A stretch of DNA of 64,000 nucleotides from Paragonimus skrjabini miyazakii (GCA_014338405.1 JTDE01000173.1:182047-246046); one strand, 5' to 3'. Numbered from the stretch's first letter, positions 22,066-35,669 are shown. Notes: generated by a model not told the origin, from the letters alone. Made by a program: numbers and translations.

Positions 22066-25000
22066 GTAAGTTTTCCCATAGAACAACGGATTCAAATTTA
22101 ATTTCAGTTCATTTTAGTTTTTTGTCTTATAGTACGTTTCATCTGGTTTATTCAAAAGTAAATCCCAAAAACAATGATGACCACAATCGCTGCGATTATG
22201 GCATGAACAGTTCAAAGTTAAATGGGTCGACTGATATTCCTAGATCATTCAATTAATCATAACAATACGTCATGTTTATCACCAGGTGATGCTCAACATG
22301 CACGGTATTATGGAAACTAAGCCAAAATATCCGGATGTTGCAGCTGATATGTTGCCAACCAAAGAGCTGACAATGGCATCAATCTGCAAACAAAATATAA
22401 CACTTTAGGGTGCGAACAGTTTGGGTGGTTTCCATTAACAGTGTTGTGATCAAACTATATCAAACTATAATCCCGTTGAAAGCCCTCCTAGAAAGTTCAA
22501 ACGTTCACTATTATGACTGACTCGCAACCGGCCACCATCAACAGTTTGGTAGCTGACAGCATTATATCGTTTAGAAAGAAGTCTACTCCCTATTCGATAT
22601 ACTCGTAATCTATATATGGTGCAGAATGTTTCTCCTTTCCGCACCAATTTTAGAACGTTTGTCTAGTTGTTTAGTTAACACAAACTTCAACCCTATGATA
22701 AACAGTCGATGATTTTAAGAATCAACGACGTTGTTAACAGTTGGTTTCAGAAATTCTGGCCTAACCATTAATTAACCTATGTATACAGGTTGGACTGGAA
22801 TGACTGTTATTTTTGTTTGCAGTACTATTTAAACTTTGCAGTAAATTAACTGATTCGCATGAGTTTCTGTGTACAAACTTACCAAATTAGTTTCTGAGTT
22901 GATCTACTACAAATCAGCTTAACTCATCGTACTTAGTATGTGAAAAACCTTTTGGACGATCGCTTTCTGGGTTATTTTATGGTGTACTCGTCGACGTGAC
23001 AGATATTGTTCCAGAAATCTTCTGCAACACACTATTTACGGCTCCAGATGATTTATATAACAGGAGTCTAGTTCCGGTAAGCAGTTGTCCAACCGCATTT
23101 CACAAAACCTTGTAAATAGTTTAGATAATCTCCAGTTATAATATACACTAAAGAAAACTGTACTTTGTATGCAAAGGGCGCAAAAACGAGTCTACAGCTC
23201 AAAAGTTAACGTCTTTCGACCACCAATGTTCGGTATATGAAAGTGATTTCGTTGAAAAATCATGAAATTTTAGTTTAACGTTTTACTGTTCTTGTTGCAT
23301 AGATATGACTGTGACTCACTTTGCATAAATTTTGGTTGCACTACACATGTAAGCAATATTTCGTTGGTTCAAACAGACTTGTGCTTAGAAACATAATCAT
23401 GTGAGGTGTCCTGATATTTATAAACATGGAAGTAACTCAAGATTATTTATTCTATTTTGCTATTGATAACAGTGCGTCTTTAGAGTAGTTAACTTTTGTA
23501 TTTTAGCAAAAAACAAACAGTGTGCCTGGAAACTAAAGATTTATCGATAAATACATCAAGTTTTCAGGACTGCATGGCATAACGCTCCGAAACGGCCATC
23601 GATTTTATTCATAACTACCTTTGAGAAATGCAACAATAAATTGGTTAATACTGTGGTATGTATAGCTGCAATGTGTTGGAAAGTATATTAAAATCCTAAT
23701 GTCAATCCGAACTGCGCATGCCTTTCAATTTCCATCTATAGTTTAATCGAATGTACACGACAAAAATAAAAGCTCATTCTATACAACCCGTATACTGCCT
23801 GTCTTTACAGCACTCTTTTTTTCCGGTAATATATAGTATTTCGGCAAATCGCGTGCAACCATTAAATTTTTCAAGTGAAATTGCATACACTTTGATGTCG
23901 TATACAAAACAGAAACCGTTAACTTTTCAGCGCAATTGGTAAAAAATAGATTCTTTATTCGCATGAGAATGTAAATACATTCTTTCACCCGATAGAATTT
24001 ATTAATCATGCCAGTTTGTTCAGTGAAAAGTGGGACTCAGTCACTGACATTTCTCGAATGATGTCTGATCAACAATTTGTTATTTTCATTACCAACGATG
24101 AAATCTTTGTCAATATTGCCACCACATGTCAATCAATAACGAGGAATAAAAATGAACTATAGTGGTTAAAGTAAAAATGTGATGGAAAGGTTTTCAATCA
24201 GATTGTATGCCAAAAAGTGACAACAATGGCGATAATGTTGCATGCTCATGCTCTCAGACCTTATACAGGTTTTTCAAAATTCAAAGGGATGAATAATCAC
24301 CAGGATATGAATGTATGTAAGGGTCCCCATGTATAGCTTGATACTGAGTCGACCAAAGATGACAAGACATAGAAGAAGTTGATGGCTACGGTTTCTGCTG
24401 GTAAGGTCGTTATGTGCTTTTGAATGGGATTCATCAATCACGTGAGTAAAATCAACGGACTAATCTGTGATCTTCTTATGAAAGACCAGGGATACTTTCA
24501 TTGGAATATTAGATAACATGTGGTTGAATGCATGTGTTTGTGAATTACGAACCGATGAAGCGGATATAAATAGCCATGTTATGAGCCGTAAAAAGATGCT
24601 CAAAACGTAGAGTAGCCGTAAAGAATTTGAATGAAACTCGATTAGTTGACTCGGATTCTCTGACTTGATTGTTGATAAAACACGTACCAAATGAGAAAAA
24701 CACCCGTGCAAGTTAATGAACAGTTTACAATTATCTGATCAGTTTTTTACTCCAGATAAACTGGTGTACAACGGGGTTCTGAAAGAATGCCAGATGGAGG
24801 TCTAGCTTGGTACAGAACATACATCTTCACAGTCTTTATAGTAACATCATAAGTTAAACAGCTACTAAGAAAAAGGAATGATTCACATCATTCGAACTCC
24901 AGTTTGATAAAATTTCCCGTTTATTTACATAATCCTCTGTAAAAAAAAATAGCAGTCGCACTGCTGTTCAATATGTGAATTGTAAACACTTCTTACAAAG

Positions 25001-27149
25001 AATGTGAATGTGGCAGGATAAAATGTAACATGGGTAATATTGCCAATCGAAAGATCACGTGAGCGCCCAAATACACTTTCGCGCTGAAATTCGGATGTCT
25101 ACAGTTTTTTGGTTGAAAGTTTAGTAAGACGACTTTTGTCCAAGTAATGTTAAACATTCACGTGGCACAACACAGGTCAGCGATTCAGATGGAAACGTTG
25201 ACATAATATTCTTCAAATCTGTATGAACTCACATGGATTGCATTGTCTGGGCTATTTTTATCAGAGACGATCGTTATCGGACAACTGCGAAGGACGACCA
25301 ATCGTTAAAGTTTCACCGGACGAGGTGAGCTTAATACTGCTGGAGAGACGCCGTGGTCTTAGGGTGTCTGAGTTGAAAATGTGCTTCTTATGGTCAGCTG
25401 TGGGCTAAATCAGCACTAACTCTTGGCTTTACATTATCGCTAGTAATATGTTACTTTCATATTTTTTTTAATGAGAATCTCAGGCTCATCTGACTACGTC
25501 AAATAAGGTTTTTTTTAATGGAAAAGTAAAAGGTCTGACTTCTACCAATACTTTCTGACTACCCAATCAATAAACCAATAACCGGAAGAGTTTAGCCTCC
25601 CAAAACTTGGCAGTAACATATCTGTCTCTGATATTTTAAAAATTAGACAGTATTTTCTCGAGTAGTTTGAACAACGTCTTGCAAGTCTACATCCCTTAGT
25701 GGATTAACTGTCACAAATCATCCAGTCTCCTCAAAGTTAGACAACTCGGTTAAAAACTCGCCAAAATGGAGCACGCGCCTAGAACGAACCACCAAAAGTT
25801 ATATTGAAGAGGGGACTACGAATGTAGCGCTCTCTGCTTCCATTGTCTATGTCTTTGAAATACCGGCTTTTTGACTTATCGCAGGCCCACAAATCAGCCC
25901 TGTTCATCTGAATATTGTACAGATGATGCTTGATATCGTTTTTTTTACAAGGATCGTTATTCACCAAGATTTTGGTTTTACACTCTTAGGCTATATGGAT
26001 CCTGAAAGAATCTCATTAAAAATATGTTTTATAGAATGTAGGAGGTTTAGAAGCTATGTCTAACAGAAGAAACATGAAACCGTTTAAGGTAATCTCTATG
26101 TGATCAAGTTTTTGGGAGTAGAAAACACGATGAAATTGTACGTACAAGGTGACGCTCACAATTTTTGTGTGATTAAATCCACGGCAAATAAAAGTTCAAA
26201 GTTAATTGTTTTGAAGAAATGCATGAAAGGACTGATTCCACTAATCACTGGGATCTTCACACAGTCAATTAAACGTAGGTTGCGACTAATCAATGAAATG
26301 TTAGATGGATCTGTGTATACGATATATTCAAGACTCGGTATGAACCTCCTTCGTCATGTCACGGAGTTAGTTGCAAACTCTGTTTGGTTTCATGTTCTCT
26401 CATCTGGAATCGTACGCGTTCGTTGGTGTCGTTACTACGTCAGAAACTGGAAGTATTTCATTAAAATTTCGTTTTATGTGATTGTGCATCAGTACCCTGG
26501 TTTCATCCCAGTGGAAACAAAAACGATTCGTAAGTATCTCAGGCTTCTCAACTCTGCAACAAGATAAGTCGTCCTAAAGGTTGAGACCGCCTACTGGATT
26601 GTTCTTCTCCTTCTATCAACGTCTTTTAGGGTAATTCAAGATGAACAACGGTAACAGTTGGCATTTTAAATGTTGGTCTCCGGTTATCTCCGAGGTAGTT
26701 GAATTCTAATCTGATGAAAAACTGGTCTACGTAACTTATTACAGAAAACTGGCAACTAGCTGCTGGTCCATAATAGTTCAGTCGATTGACCGAGATATTG
26801 TATATGCCGACTGCAAGTTAGAATTGACCACAGCCCACATACAAAATTGAAAGTTCGCCGGAACTTAGGATTAATCACGTTTGTGATGACCACGGTAATA
26901 AATCATTCAAAAGCGGCCATATTCTCGAAACATAATAATATGCCCCGGGCTGAGTCATATAGTCACTTTTGCATATAATCTAGAATGTGGTCAGTGCCCA
27001 CTTTTGCTCATGTACTTTTTCGGTCAGTGGTCCAGGTTTTCCAAGGTAACAGGCCGTGTGAGGGATTTTGAAGGGCCACCGAAAAAAAGACGTTCACCTA
27101 ATGATCTTGTTATTAAAATATCCCAAGGAATATCGTGGTTCAGGCTAAA

Positions 27150-27215
27150 TTTTTAATATCAATTAATAATTAATACAAACGATAATTAATAATAATTTTC
27201 TAATATTTTCTTTAC
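27150..27215. repeat. AT-rich low-complexity tract
   Basis: Repeated TAATTAATAA-type units and near-absence of G and C. Confidence 0.6.
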
Positions 27216-28438
27216 AATTTCAACAGGACGTTGGACACAATGCTCGCGCTAAAATCAACACACTTCTGAAGGCAAATTTGCCAATTGTACGCTATTCTGT
27301 CACCTCAAAATATGTTACTTTTGTCCCGATAAATTCGTAAGATTGCTAAAGCCTTCATCGGTTAGTAATCGAGTAAATGCACTGCAAATAAGACATTTTC
27401 TCTGCTCCTTCATCTAAGCATATGTACAATCTGGAGGTCAGTAGTCTTTGATAATAATTCAAGTATGGTGAATCGGCTTAGCTGGCCAATTTTACTGGGA
27501 ATCTACATGAATCGCTGAGTGGAGAGTAGTACGTTTTCGTTGTCATTCATTATTCGGTCAATCATTCGATTTGTTAAGCGATCGACCTTTTGATTTGTTA
27601 GAAAATCAATCTACCGATAAAGCGGTGAGTTCATTATTCAATTCTGATCAACTATAGACCGGTTCATCATATCCACTACACCGCCAATCCTAGAAACCGT
27701 TGCCTTGTCATGTTCATGAGGATACATAAACTAAAGATAGATTATGTACGATTGTCTGTTTTAGATTGCCTTTAATCTGTCTGCTGCACAATTTATGGTA
27801 GAAACAGTTAGCTTGACGTCTCAGCATGCTGCATACATGGCCGTAAGATACGTGTAAATTGACTTGCACTACATATTTGTGCACCTGTGTGTAACGTAAA
27901 TACGACCGATTCTGATTGATAACCGCTTTACTCCCGGTGTGATTTGATGGCAGTGACTCAACTACAGGTGGAAATTCGCAACACACCCGTGTAAGGATGT
28001 GCGGTGTTTACGCGCGCAGGTAAACAATCGTTCTGACCGCAACTTATTGATACCTAAATACGGAACGACATGCGAATGACTTACGGCAAAAATTGCGTTT
28101 GTCGAACTTGGTACTGTGTGTATTGTGTAAGTAATTATTAAGTTTTCCATAATGAATATTTCACATGCTAACAAGTGGTCGATTATCACCAATGAGTTGG
28201 GAGGATATTTGAACAGTTTGTATTAATCCCTAACACCTTGACAAATAAGCAAAGGCGTCCAGTTTGTTCCGTTGCGCCTGACTATTACTTTGATGATCCT
28301 TACCTGTGCAGTGACGGTATACGGCTCAAAACAGACTGCTAGTCAACGCTTCAAATGAATGGGACCATTAGATCTCAATTTGCAAATGGTAATGTCATCA
28401 AGCCACTCGTAGACGTGTAAAACGTCCCGGCTAGGAGT

Positions 28439-28461
28439 CACTGTTGAACTGTTCAACAGTG
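28439..28461. repeat. perfect 11-bp palindrome with 1-base centre
   Basis: CACTGTTGAAC, T, GTTCAACAGTG. The outer flanks GAGT and GCTC extend the symmetry imperfectly. No role is known. Confidence 0.8.
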
Positions 28462-31400
28462 GCTCGAGTTCATTGTGAACAATGGATAATCCTATCGGCC
28501 AGTAACGCTTTTCCTCAGTTACCAACAGTAGGAACGCTAGTTTATTTATGAAATGGTAATGAGAAAAGCCGCCGGAAAAACTGGTTTTAACAAGGTAGTA
28601 ATGAAACAACTATACAGTAATAGTAAATTTTCCATTTTGAATGTAAAAACCCCTCAAAACTTGAACAAAGAGCGTGGCCTTACAACAAAATAGACGATTA
28701 GACGTCTATCAGTAATGAAGGATGCTTGAACGGAACTGCGCTCACTTAAGCAAGTGCCCACGTTAGGGTTGCAGTAGAACAACTTCTAAATAGATTCGTA
28801 AACTGCTTGACAGAAGTGAACAGCGTAGGTATGCATGGATCATACACGCACTAGATAATTGTAGATAAAACAAATGATCAGACGCTATCAACTTCAGCTA
28901 CTCGTCATGGATGTGATATCGCAATAAGCAAGGCTCTTGGTTTCCATTTGGTGTACTTTTATGTATGTGTGCTCACTTTCCGGCATTGGTTTTCTGACAC
29001 CCCTTCGATGGATACTGAGCATTTTTCAGTTTATTGATTCTATTACCAGCTCACCTCTCCTTTTACCTCTCTATTTGATGCAGGATTAAAATCTAATTTA
29101 CAATTTTGAAAAAGGTGAATATTTACTGTCCGATTTCAGTCTGATCAGGCTGAAAACACCCTACGTAATGTTTGCTGGTCAGTCAAGGAATCTTCATCAT
29201 CCTGAAGTATACGGCCATCTTGGATGAACAATACTGATAGTAAATACTATTACACAAGTCGCTATAGTTCATACCATTGACAGTGTGATTCAGAAAGTTT
29301 AACATACTCGTCCAGTTGGTCGGATGGCACAATATGCATTGGCCCAATCACCATTATCATGGTTTGTGTCGACTTCAACCATTTACTCAGTCATCACTGA
29401 ATTATTTAAACGAAATCGCTTCCTATATGTCAACCGACTGGTAAAATTTGGTCTTTGACTAACTTCTATTGAGTCGAGTGACAAGATGACTAATTCTGCA
29501 AGCGAGATTCAGCAGCCATTACGTAATCAGTCGGTGCTGGGATAAAGGGGAGGACAACGGTGATAGATTGTTTTTCAACTGTTCCGACAAACATATACAC
29601 AAACAGTTTACACGTAAAATTTAGCAGGTTATGAGGAACATACATGGTTATTTATTTAAACGCTCATAGTTAACTTACATTGTCCGTTGTTTCGTTCGGT
29701 AATGAATTGCAACGTTGAAATCACAAGGTAAAAAGTACGAATTAGAAACAAGCCCGTGTTTTTGACGATTATTGCTCTTTTCAGTGTAGCACTACAATCA
29801 AATTTGGATGGAAAACTTTACGCGTTCAATTCTTTGCAAAACAACGGGGACAGTGCCAAATTCGATAAACAAGTGTTCTTATCTATATGCTACTAAGACA
29901 GGAAAACATTTTCAAACGAGATCAAACAATCTATACCCTAGGCACAACTGATGAAAATACAAAAACCACTACAAACGATTAGTAGCTAATGAACAACCGT
30001 CATAAAACGGGTTTGAATAAAATAATACCAGAGAACTTGAAGTAGGATATACTTGTCACCTGAACCAGTCAGTTTTTTTCAGTTTGAGTGCAACAAACCT
30101 CAGTAACCTGAGTGAGACCAACTAAACTCTACACTTCATAACTATTTTTTACTTAGAATATAGAGTGTAAGAATAGTTGAACGTATTCTAATTTTGATGA
30201 CAGACCGTGCTCACCTGTAAAGCATCGTTTACTGTAAAACTCATCGGGCGACCAAAGTCAAAGAAAACTAACTTATTTGTTATCGCGAAATTTGTAAGAC
30301 GGACGTGCGCAATGACAGCAATGTAGGTTAATTTACGTTTGCGATAGTTCAGTGTTTGTTGTTACTATTTTTGCAGCAAAACAGAAGGCATACGATGAGA
30401 TTTCATTGTGCAAAAAAGCTATCCATACCGGACTGCCTAGTGTATTAGTAAAAACATTGAGCAGAGATACATAGTTAGTGTTGCTGGTTCACCCCATGAA
30501 CTCCACTAACACATTGCGACACAATTACAAACATTGTTTCTACATACAGAGAGTCTGTCTCTCTGTAAACACACAGCGTACATTACACTAACCAATAAGC
30601 CCAAAGAATGTGTAATCAGTGTAGGATCATGTCGACTGATCTGGAGAGATAGCCGGATCACAGTAACTTTCCAGATAGCTGACTTATACTTCTTGATTTT
30701 GGGGTTATAAATATCACTACTCGTGTGACTGCTGTACGTATCATAAAGATATCTTTTTATTCTGAGCAATAGTCATACAATGATATTGCCGATCGTTTAG
30801 AATTGATTGTTCGATAACGGCTCGACTGGGTATTCTTTAGTGCGCCTGCCCATAAAACAGAACAACCGGAATTGCTCTTCGGTACAGAGCAAACATATGC
30901 CCCATAGATAACTTTATTGAAAGAACTACTTGTATCTATTACTGCTTTTTGCCTGGATACAAGGGTTTCAGCATAATTAATTGGTATTCTGTATGTGGCA
31001 AAACAATTTACAGGTTTTTCTTCAAGTTACATACGTTCACTCTGAACTGTAAATTGCAAGCAATCTACTCAGGTATTCCCAAGTGACAAGAATTCAAAAT
31101 TCCCAGGCCACATGAAGGAAACAAATAACGCTTTCTCGAGTAATTGTTATTGTTTCCTCGTTCTAATCAGCAATCGTTGATCGGCTTGTCAGATGATGAG
31201 ATGCAAGAAAGGAACTAAAAACATTTTGCACCTGATACTCAACAGTTTCCTGATCCATCGGAAGCGGTTACGTGCATGCTTGTGAGCTCGTACGTGTTTC
31301 ATTGGACTGTAATTGACAGTCAGTAAATAACAGTCAAGTTTGATATAGAAACAAAAGTTACATGGGTGAACAATCAAAGTCTTGAGTAAATAAGGCGAAA

Positions 31401-31609
31401 AGCCTTAGGATTGGTGTGTAGCTTTGTGGATAGCCGCTGAATTAATACGGTAGCTTAGGGAGTTAAACCATAAACGTAACTTCCGACTTGGAACCGTTGT
31501 AATGCTCGTGAGCGATCGGAAACTGTCCCAGAACAGTTAAGTATGACAATCTAACAAACGTACTGGAGTTATAGCTTGTTTACATTCTGTTAGTGCGAAT
31601 GGGAACTGT

Positions 31610-31756
31610 CCACCTCTGTATGTCAGTTTGCACTGGTTACATCCGCAAGGGTTCGAAATGATGTTTATTATGATTTGTACTGTTTAACCTCAAACCAACA
31701 TTTCACGACTGGTTTCTTCCTTGTTTGAACTAAACAAGTAGAGAAAGTTTGAATGG
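31610..31756 (-). mobile_element. hammerhead-repeat copy, minus strand
   Basis: Read on the minus strand this block aligns with 31941-32085 over its whole length: CCCATT, then TCTCTAC, the hammerhead-like segment, GTTGGTTT, then CTTGCGGATGTAACCAGTGCA and AGAGGTGGAC. Here the core is damaged: CTGATGA is replaced by TTGTTTA (about 31736-31729), but GAAACC (31716-31711) is kept. It is inverted relative to the + copy 185 bp away. Confidence 0.6.
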
Positions 31757-31940
31757 GAACGCAAACTAGCTAGCAGTTTACGTTACGTCTCAACGCTGAT
31801 ATCCAGTCGGTCACTAATTCCATGAGTAACATTAGTGGTGGTGGAATTTATACGTACTTGATTTATAGTATGGATGGACACAATCTATCTCCGATTGTCA
31901 GTTTACACTTGTAACGCGAAACGTTAACCAGTTCGATCCC
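31757..31940. repeat. spacer between the hammerhead-repeat copies
   Basis: Contains a short third copy of the element tail, in minus orientation, near 31890-31916 (GATTGTCAGTTTACACTTGTAAC, matching the tail segment GTAACCAGTGCAAACTGGCAATC of the + copy). Confidence 0.5.
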
Positions 31941-32085
31941 CCATTTAAATTCTCTCTACCTGATGAGTCCAAACAAGAACGAAACCGGTGGTGAAGTGTT
32001 GGTTTCAGGGTAAGCATTAAAAACATCATCTCAAACTCTTGCGGACGTAACCAGTGCAAACTGGCAATCAGAGGCGGACTATTTT
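31941..32085 (+). mobile_element. hammerhead-repeat copy, plus strand
   Basis: Carries the best hammerhead-like core in the window: CTGATGA (31960-31966), then GTCCAAACAAGAAC, then GAAACC (31981-31986), then GGTTTC (32001-32006) able to pair with GAAACC. The minus-strand partner shows GGA where this copy has GAA, so an ancestral stem II GUCC/GGAC is likely. Stem I and the cleavage triplet do not fit well: the sequence after GGT does not pair with CTCTCTAC convincingly. It may be a decayed terminal repeat of a Penelope-like or SINE-like retroelement, groups in which hammerheads are known in flatworms. Confidence 0.5.
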
Positions 32086-33690
32086 CAAAGTTCTACAAAC
32101 TAGGTCTGCAACATGGTTAAATTTAGAAGAAATTCAAGTGCAAAAATACGGACTTCAGTTGGATTAAAACCAGCGACATTACTGCGACATCGATGTTCAT
32201 CGGTACAACTGGTGGATTCTGGAGTGAGCTGTTTGGAAAACCGTGCTTGAACGGTCAAGCTCCTGGAAAGTTGAGTGGATGCTGTATAGCAGAAAAGTTG
32301 GTGGGTAACTGAGTCCGAATATGAAGATTTTGACCCCGGCGTGGTTTCGTACTTTAGCTGGTAGGGCGCTTGTCTTATTTGTGCACGCTGTTACTGCTGT
32401 TGACACCAACTCAGAAGAGGTCAAGGTTTTCTGCATTTCGTTTTTTTCTAAGTTATTACATCTGTCACGCAACTTATTAGCAATATGTTAAAACTCGACA
32501 AGCTATAACAAACAAATATTAGAGCGCTGGTTAGTACATGAGAAGCCACTCATTTAAATACATGTCCCTATGCTACTTGACAGAAAAGCCTTTGATAGAA
32601 AGTGAACAACTTAATGAAAATGAAATTTAACTGATTAGTACTTGCATACTTGTACAAGAGTAAAAATACTTTCAGTTGAGAACCCTGGTGAGCACTAAGT
32701 TGAAACAATTCGTGCATGTCCGATTACATGGAGGATTCAGGGTGACGGAGATCTGGTTTATTATTGAGTTGCTATTTAATCAAATAGAACGGCAGAGATA
32801 AATTTTTAATTGCTTGAATTATATATTGAAGCAACACTTGCAACCAGCCCATCTCATTATGGATCACTAACATGATAACATGAATGAATGTGAATATTTA
32901 TTGGCGATAGTAGAAGATTTTTTGATTGTATGGTACAATAATGTGAATTGAAGTAAGTTATTATCTACCATCTCACCTGATGCCATAGGTTCAATGGATT
33001 GAGAGCTATGGTAACTGCATTGTCTATACTCTACCGACGATTATATTCACTCGCTTTCGACGTTTTCCATAACAGTATCAATCATCAGTGGACTTACTGG
33101 GGATTTAATGGTGACACAGCTAATTTGTTGTCAGCGGTATCCAATGAATGTGAACAGTACGTTCACTTAATGACATAGCAACAATGCCTTCTCAGGTGAT
33201 ACTGGAATACTGATAGCTGTAGCTTAATTCACAAAACACTTTTAGAACTATGCGTTTCCTCAGATACACTTGCCTAAACTATCAATTTACACCTGCCGAT
33301 ACTGTGTATTTCGTTGTGCTGAATCTGAAAAATACTATTGTTGTGAATTTATTATATGGTGGTTGGAATTACTGGGCTACAGCTTTCTTTCAAACCAAGG
33401 ATCTTCAACAGTTGTTCCAGAGTAGGACTAAACAGGATTGTAAACCTGAACTGAAGGCACAATTTGACAGACATATAAATACAAACCAAAATGGTCTCAA
33501 CCACATGGCATCACTCAGTGTTATAACACAGTCTGTTCGTTCTTTACAGTGTTGATGAACTAAAATAGGCAAACTACGATAGGTGATTGGTTGACAATGT
33601 GAGGCCAAACCTTCAACCATTAATGATCCAAGCTATCCTGGATACCCACGCATACTGTGTGATCGAATCTAGGTCAAGTACATATATACT
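32086..33690. other. intron 1 segment, no gene recognised
   Basis: No recognised gene. A tRNA A-box-like stretch is at 32354-32372 (listed separately). The frame 33250-33555 (+, 101 codons, ATG start) is unrecognised. Confidence 0.4.
32354..32410 (+). repeat. tRNA-like head, possible SINE relic
   Basis: TTAGCTGGTAGGGCGCTTGTCTTA matches the D-arm and A-box layout of a tRNA (TAGCTcagtGGTAGAGCGC), and TGTTGACACC about 35 bases on is a weak B-box. Not a working tRNA: no acceptor stem was found. Confidence 0.25.
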
Positions 33691-33791
33691 ACAATGCTCT
33701 CAAATTTATCGTCACAGCTGTCGTCGGAAAAGAGATTTATAAATATCCTCTTTTCTGACGATAGCCGTGATGAAAAACTGGGAAGCATTGC
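33691..33791. repeat. imperfect 100-bp hairpin, pre-miRNA-like
   Basis: The left arm starts ACAATGCTCTC, continues GTCACAGCTGTCGTCGG and ends AAAAGAGATTTA. The right arm is its near reverse complement (CCTCTTTTCTGACGATAGCC, then GTGATGAAAAACTGGGAAGCATTG). By eye about 40 of 50 positions pair, several differences being G-U compatible, with a loop of only a few bases. It is either a short foldback transposon or a microRNA-type precursor. Confidence 0.6.
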
Positions 33792-35669
33792 AAGTTGTTG
33801 GTAGTGTTTTTATTAGTAAAACGATTCACAAATTGCTTTGTTTTATTCTAAAATAGTGCCATAATATTTAGTAAAGTTTGTCGTGTTAATAATCAGTCAA
33901 GTTGATTAATTATTTTCTCACTTCTTAGACACTGATCCTCAATAAAAAGTGGACGACTATTTTTGGTTGACAATTCGATCCTGGGTTGAAACATTGCAAA
34001 TGAACTACGGAGCAAACTTTACAGAAGTTTTCCATGTGAATAACTGGACAGACGAAGAAGAATGTTTCTACTGGTGTCTGGCATGTCAGGTTATTGATTA
34101 ACAGTGTTTCAGATTAAAAAAACCGATTGTTGTAACCTAAGTCAACATAAGTGTTGGCAAGAAAACTGTGTGATTAGTATGTAGGGCCGGTGATAGTTAT
34201 GTGCGTACGAAGTCCTTGGATGGTTATGAGGTAATTTATTTCTGCAGTAGTAAACTAGAACGTGTAATCAGTAATGCTTATGCTGTCGGACGAACATATT
34301 GCATGGAACTGAACGTAACACACGCTCGATCAAAGCTTTAACAGGTAGATAAATCTTTTGGTAACCCAATTTCAAAGGGCATTAGACTAGAGTTTCGTTC
34401 TTATAAGAGCTCGTCAGGGGACAGAGCGTTAAGCCATAAGTTGTGTGAACAAGAAGTGTAAAGAACAAAACTTTACGAGTTGGTTGTTACCGATATTGCA
34501 ATTACGAAACAACGAAACTGCTAATTGTTGGAGGGAGTAAAAGATGAGCCAAGGTTCTCAAGGGAACTCTGTTAACGATTGGTGATATCAAATTTTCTGC
34601 TGGACCTAGCAAGACCGTTTGTTTATGCCACTCTAACCGCTTGTTCCATATCTTTTTGAAAGTTTTAGATTTCGCACTTCTGACTGGTGCAGTAGAGCAG
34701 TATATGGGATGCATCGTGAAAGAGGTACACATTTTATTGTCCAGTCCAACAGAGTATTGAGGAACGTCAATATCTGAAGCACCTTGCTTCCTTATGAATT
34801 TCAAGTTGGTCAACCGATAAAAGCAAGACTTCCTTCTTTCCACTTACGTACATGAACTTATCAACAAGGAGACAAACCGTTTATTGTACATAGAGGATGT
34901 CTTACAATTCGTTTGTCGTATAGTTACTGTCCACTTCTAGAAGCCAGTCACAAAGATACTGGCTTGAAGATACAAATGGTGTACGTTTAGTTCATAGATG
35001 TAAACGATGACAGACGACAACAGAGAGAACGGGGGAATTTTGACACGAATCCAAGCATGGAGGTGGTACACAATAATGGAAATAAATCACTTAGGAAGAT
35101 TAAAGGGCCTTAAATAAAGACGTTTCAACTTGAGAATCAGCGTCGGTCAGTCCAGTGTGAAACATCATACTCTTTGGCAAATTAGTTAAAAATCTTAAGA
35201 ATTCCATAGACATTGATGGTAAAATATGAGGTTGTAGTTCCGAGTATACTGAAACGAAATAAGAGAGAGGGAGAGAGGACGAACAGGTATATGAAGAACC
35301 ACTCCACATTCATTATATCACAAACATACAGATACAAAGTTTTGTGCGGAAATGAATAAATAAACCGTTGGCATTTGTGAAACTATGGGCTGCAGTGAGT
35401 ATGAAGCAGATGAACTGCGAAGAATCGACTATTCTAAAATCACGCGTTTCATACCAACAAGTATCCGGTTTTCAATCGTATGGCAAGTAGATGGTCAGAC
35501 TGGATTCTGGAGTTGTCATGTTGGCAACAGAACGCAGTAACAGTAAGCAATGAATTTTTCCTGGATATACAACTGTGGACTGTGTAACTTAATTTCGAGT
35601 GCTTTCGCGTTGGTCAAAATGCAGAATCCGATATCTCTGTGTTGTCTACAAGGGATGAGGTAAACGAAT
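33792..35669. other. intron 1 segment, no gene recognised
   Basis: Only unrecognised frames, the longest being 34502-34843 (-), which starts at GTG. No repeat was identified. Confidence 0.35.

Larger units (their letters stand above)
22066..31609. other. first part of intron 1, no gene recognised
   Basis: About 9.5 kb with only short frames and one longer one (26100-26567, + strand, first ATG at codon 11, about 145 codons), which I do not recognise. An AT-rich tract rich in TAAT units lies at 27150-27215 and a perfect short palindrome at 28439-28461. Confidence 0.4.

Noticed and set aside
28343..28609. Minus-strand frame with HVYEWLDDITIC, reminiscent of a PLE YxDD region
   Set aside because: Only a short local resemblance; the surrounding residues do not follow PLE RT motif order.
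34502..34843. 113-codon minus-strand frame
   Set aside because: Begins at GTG, not ATG, has no recognisable domain and no splice-site context.
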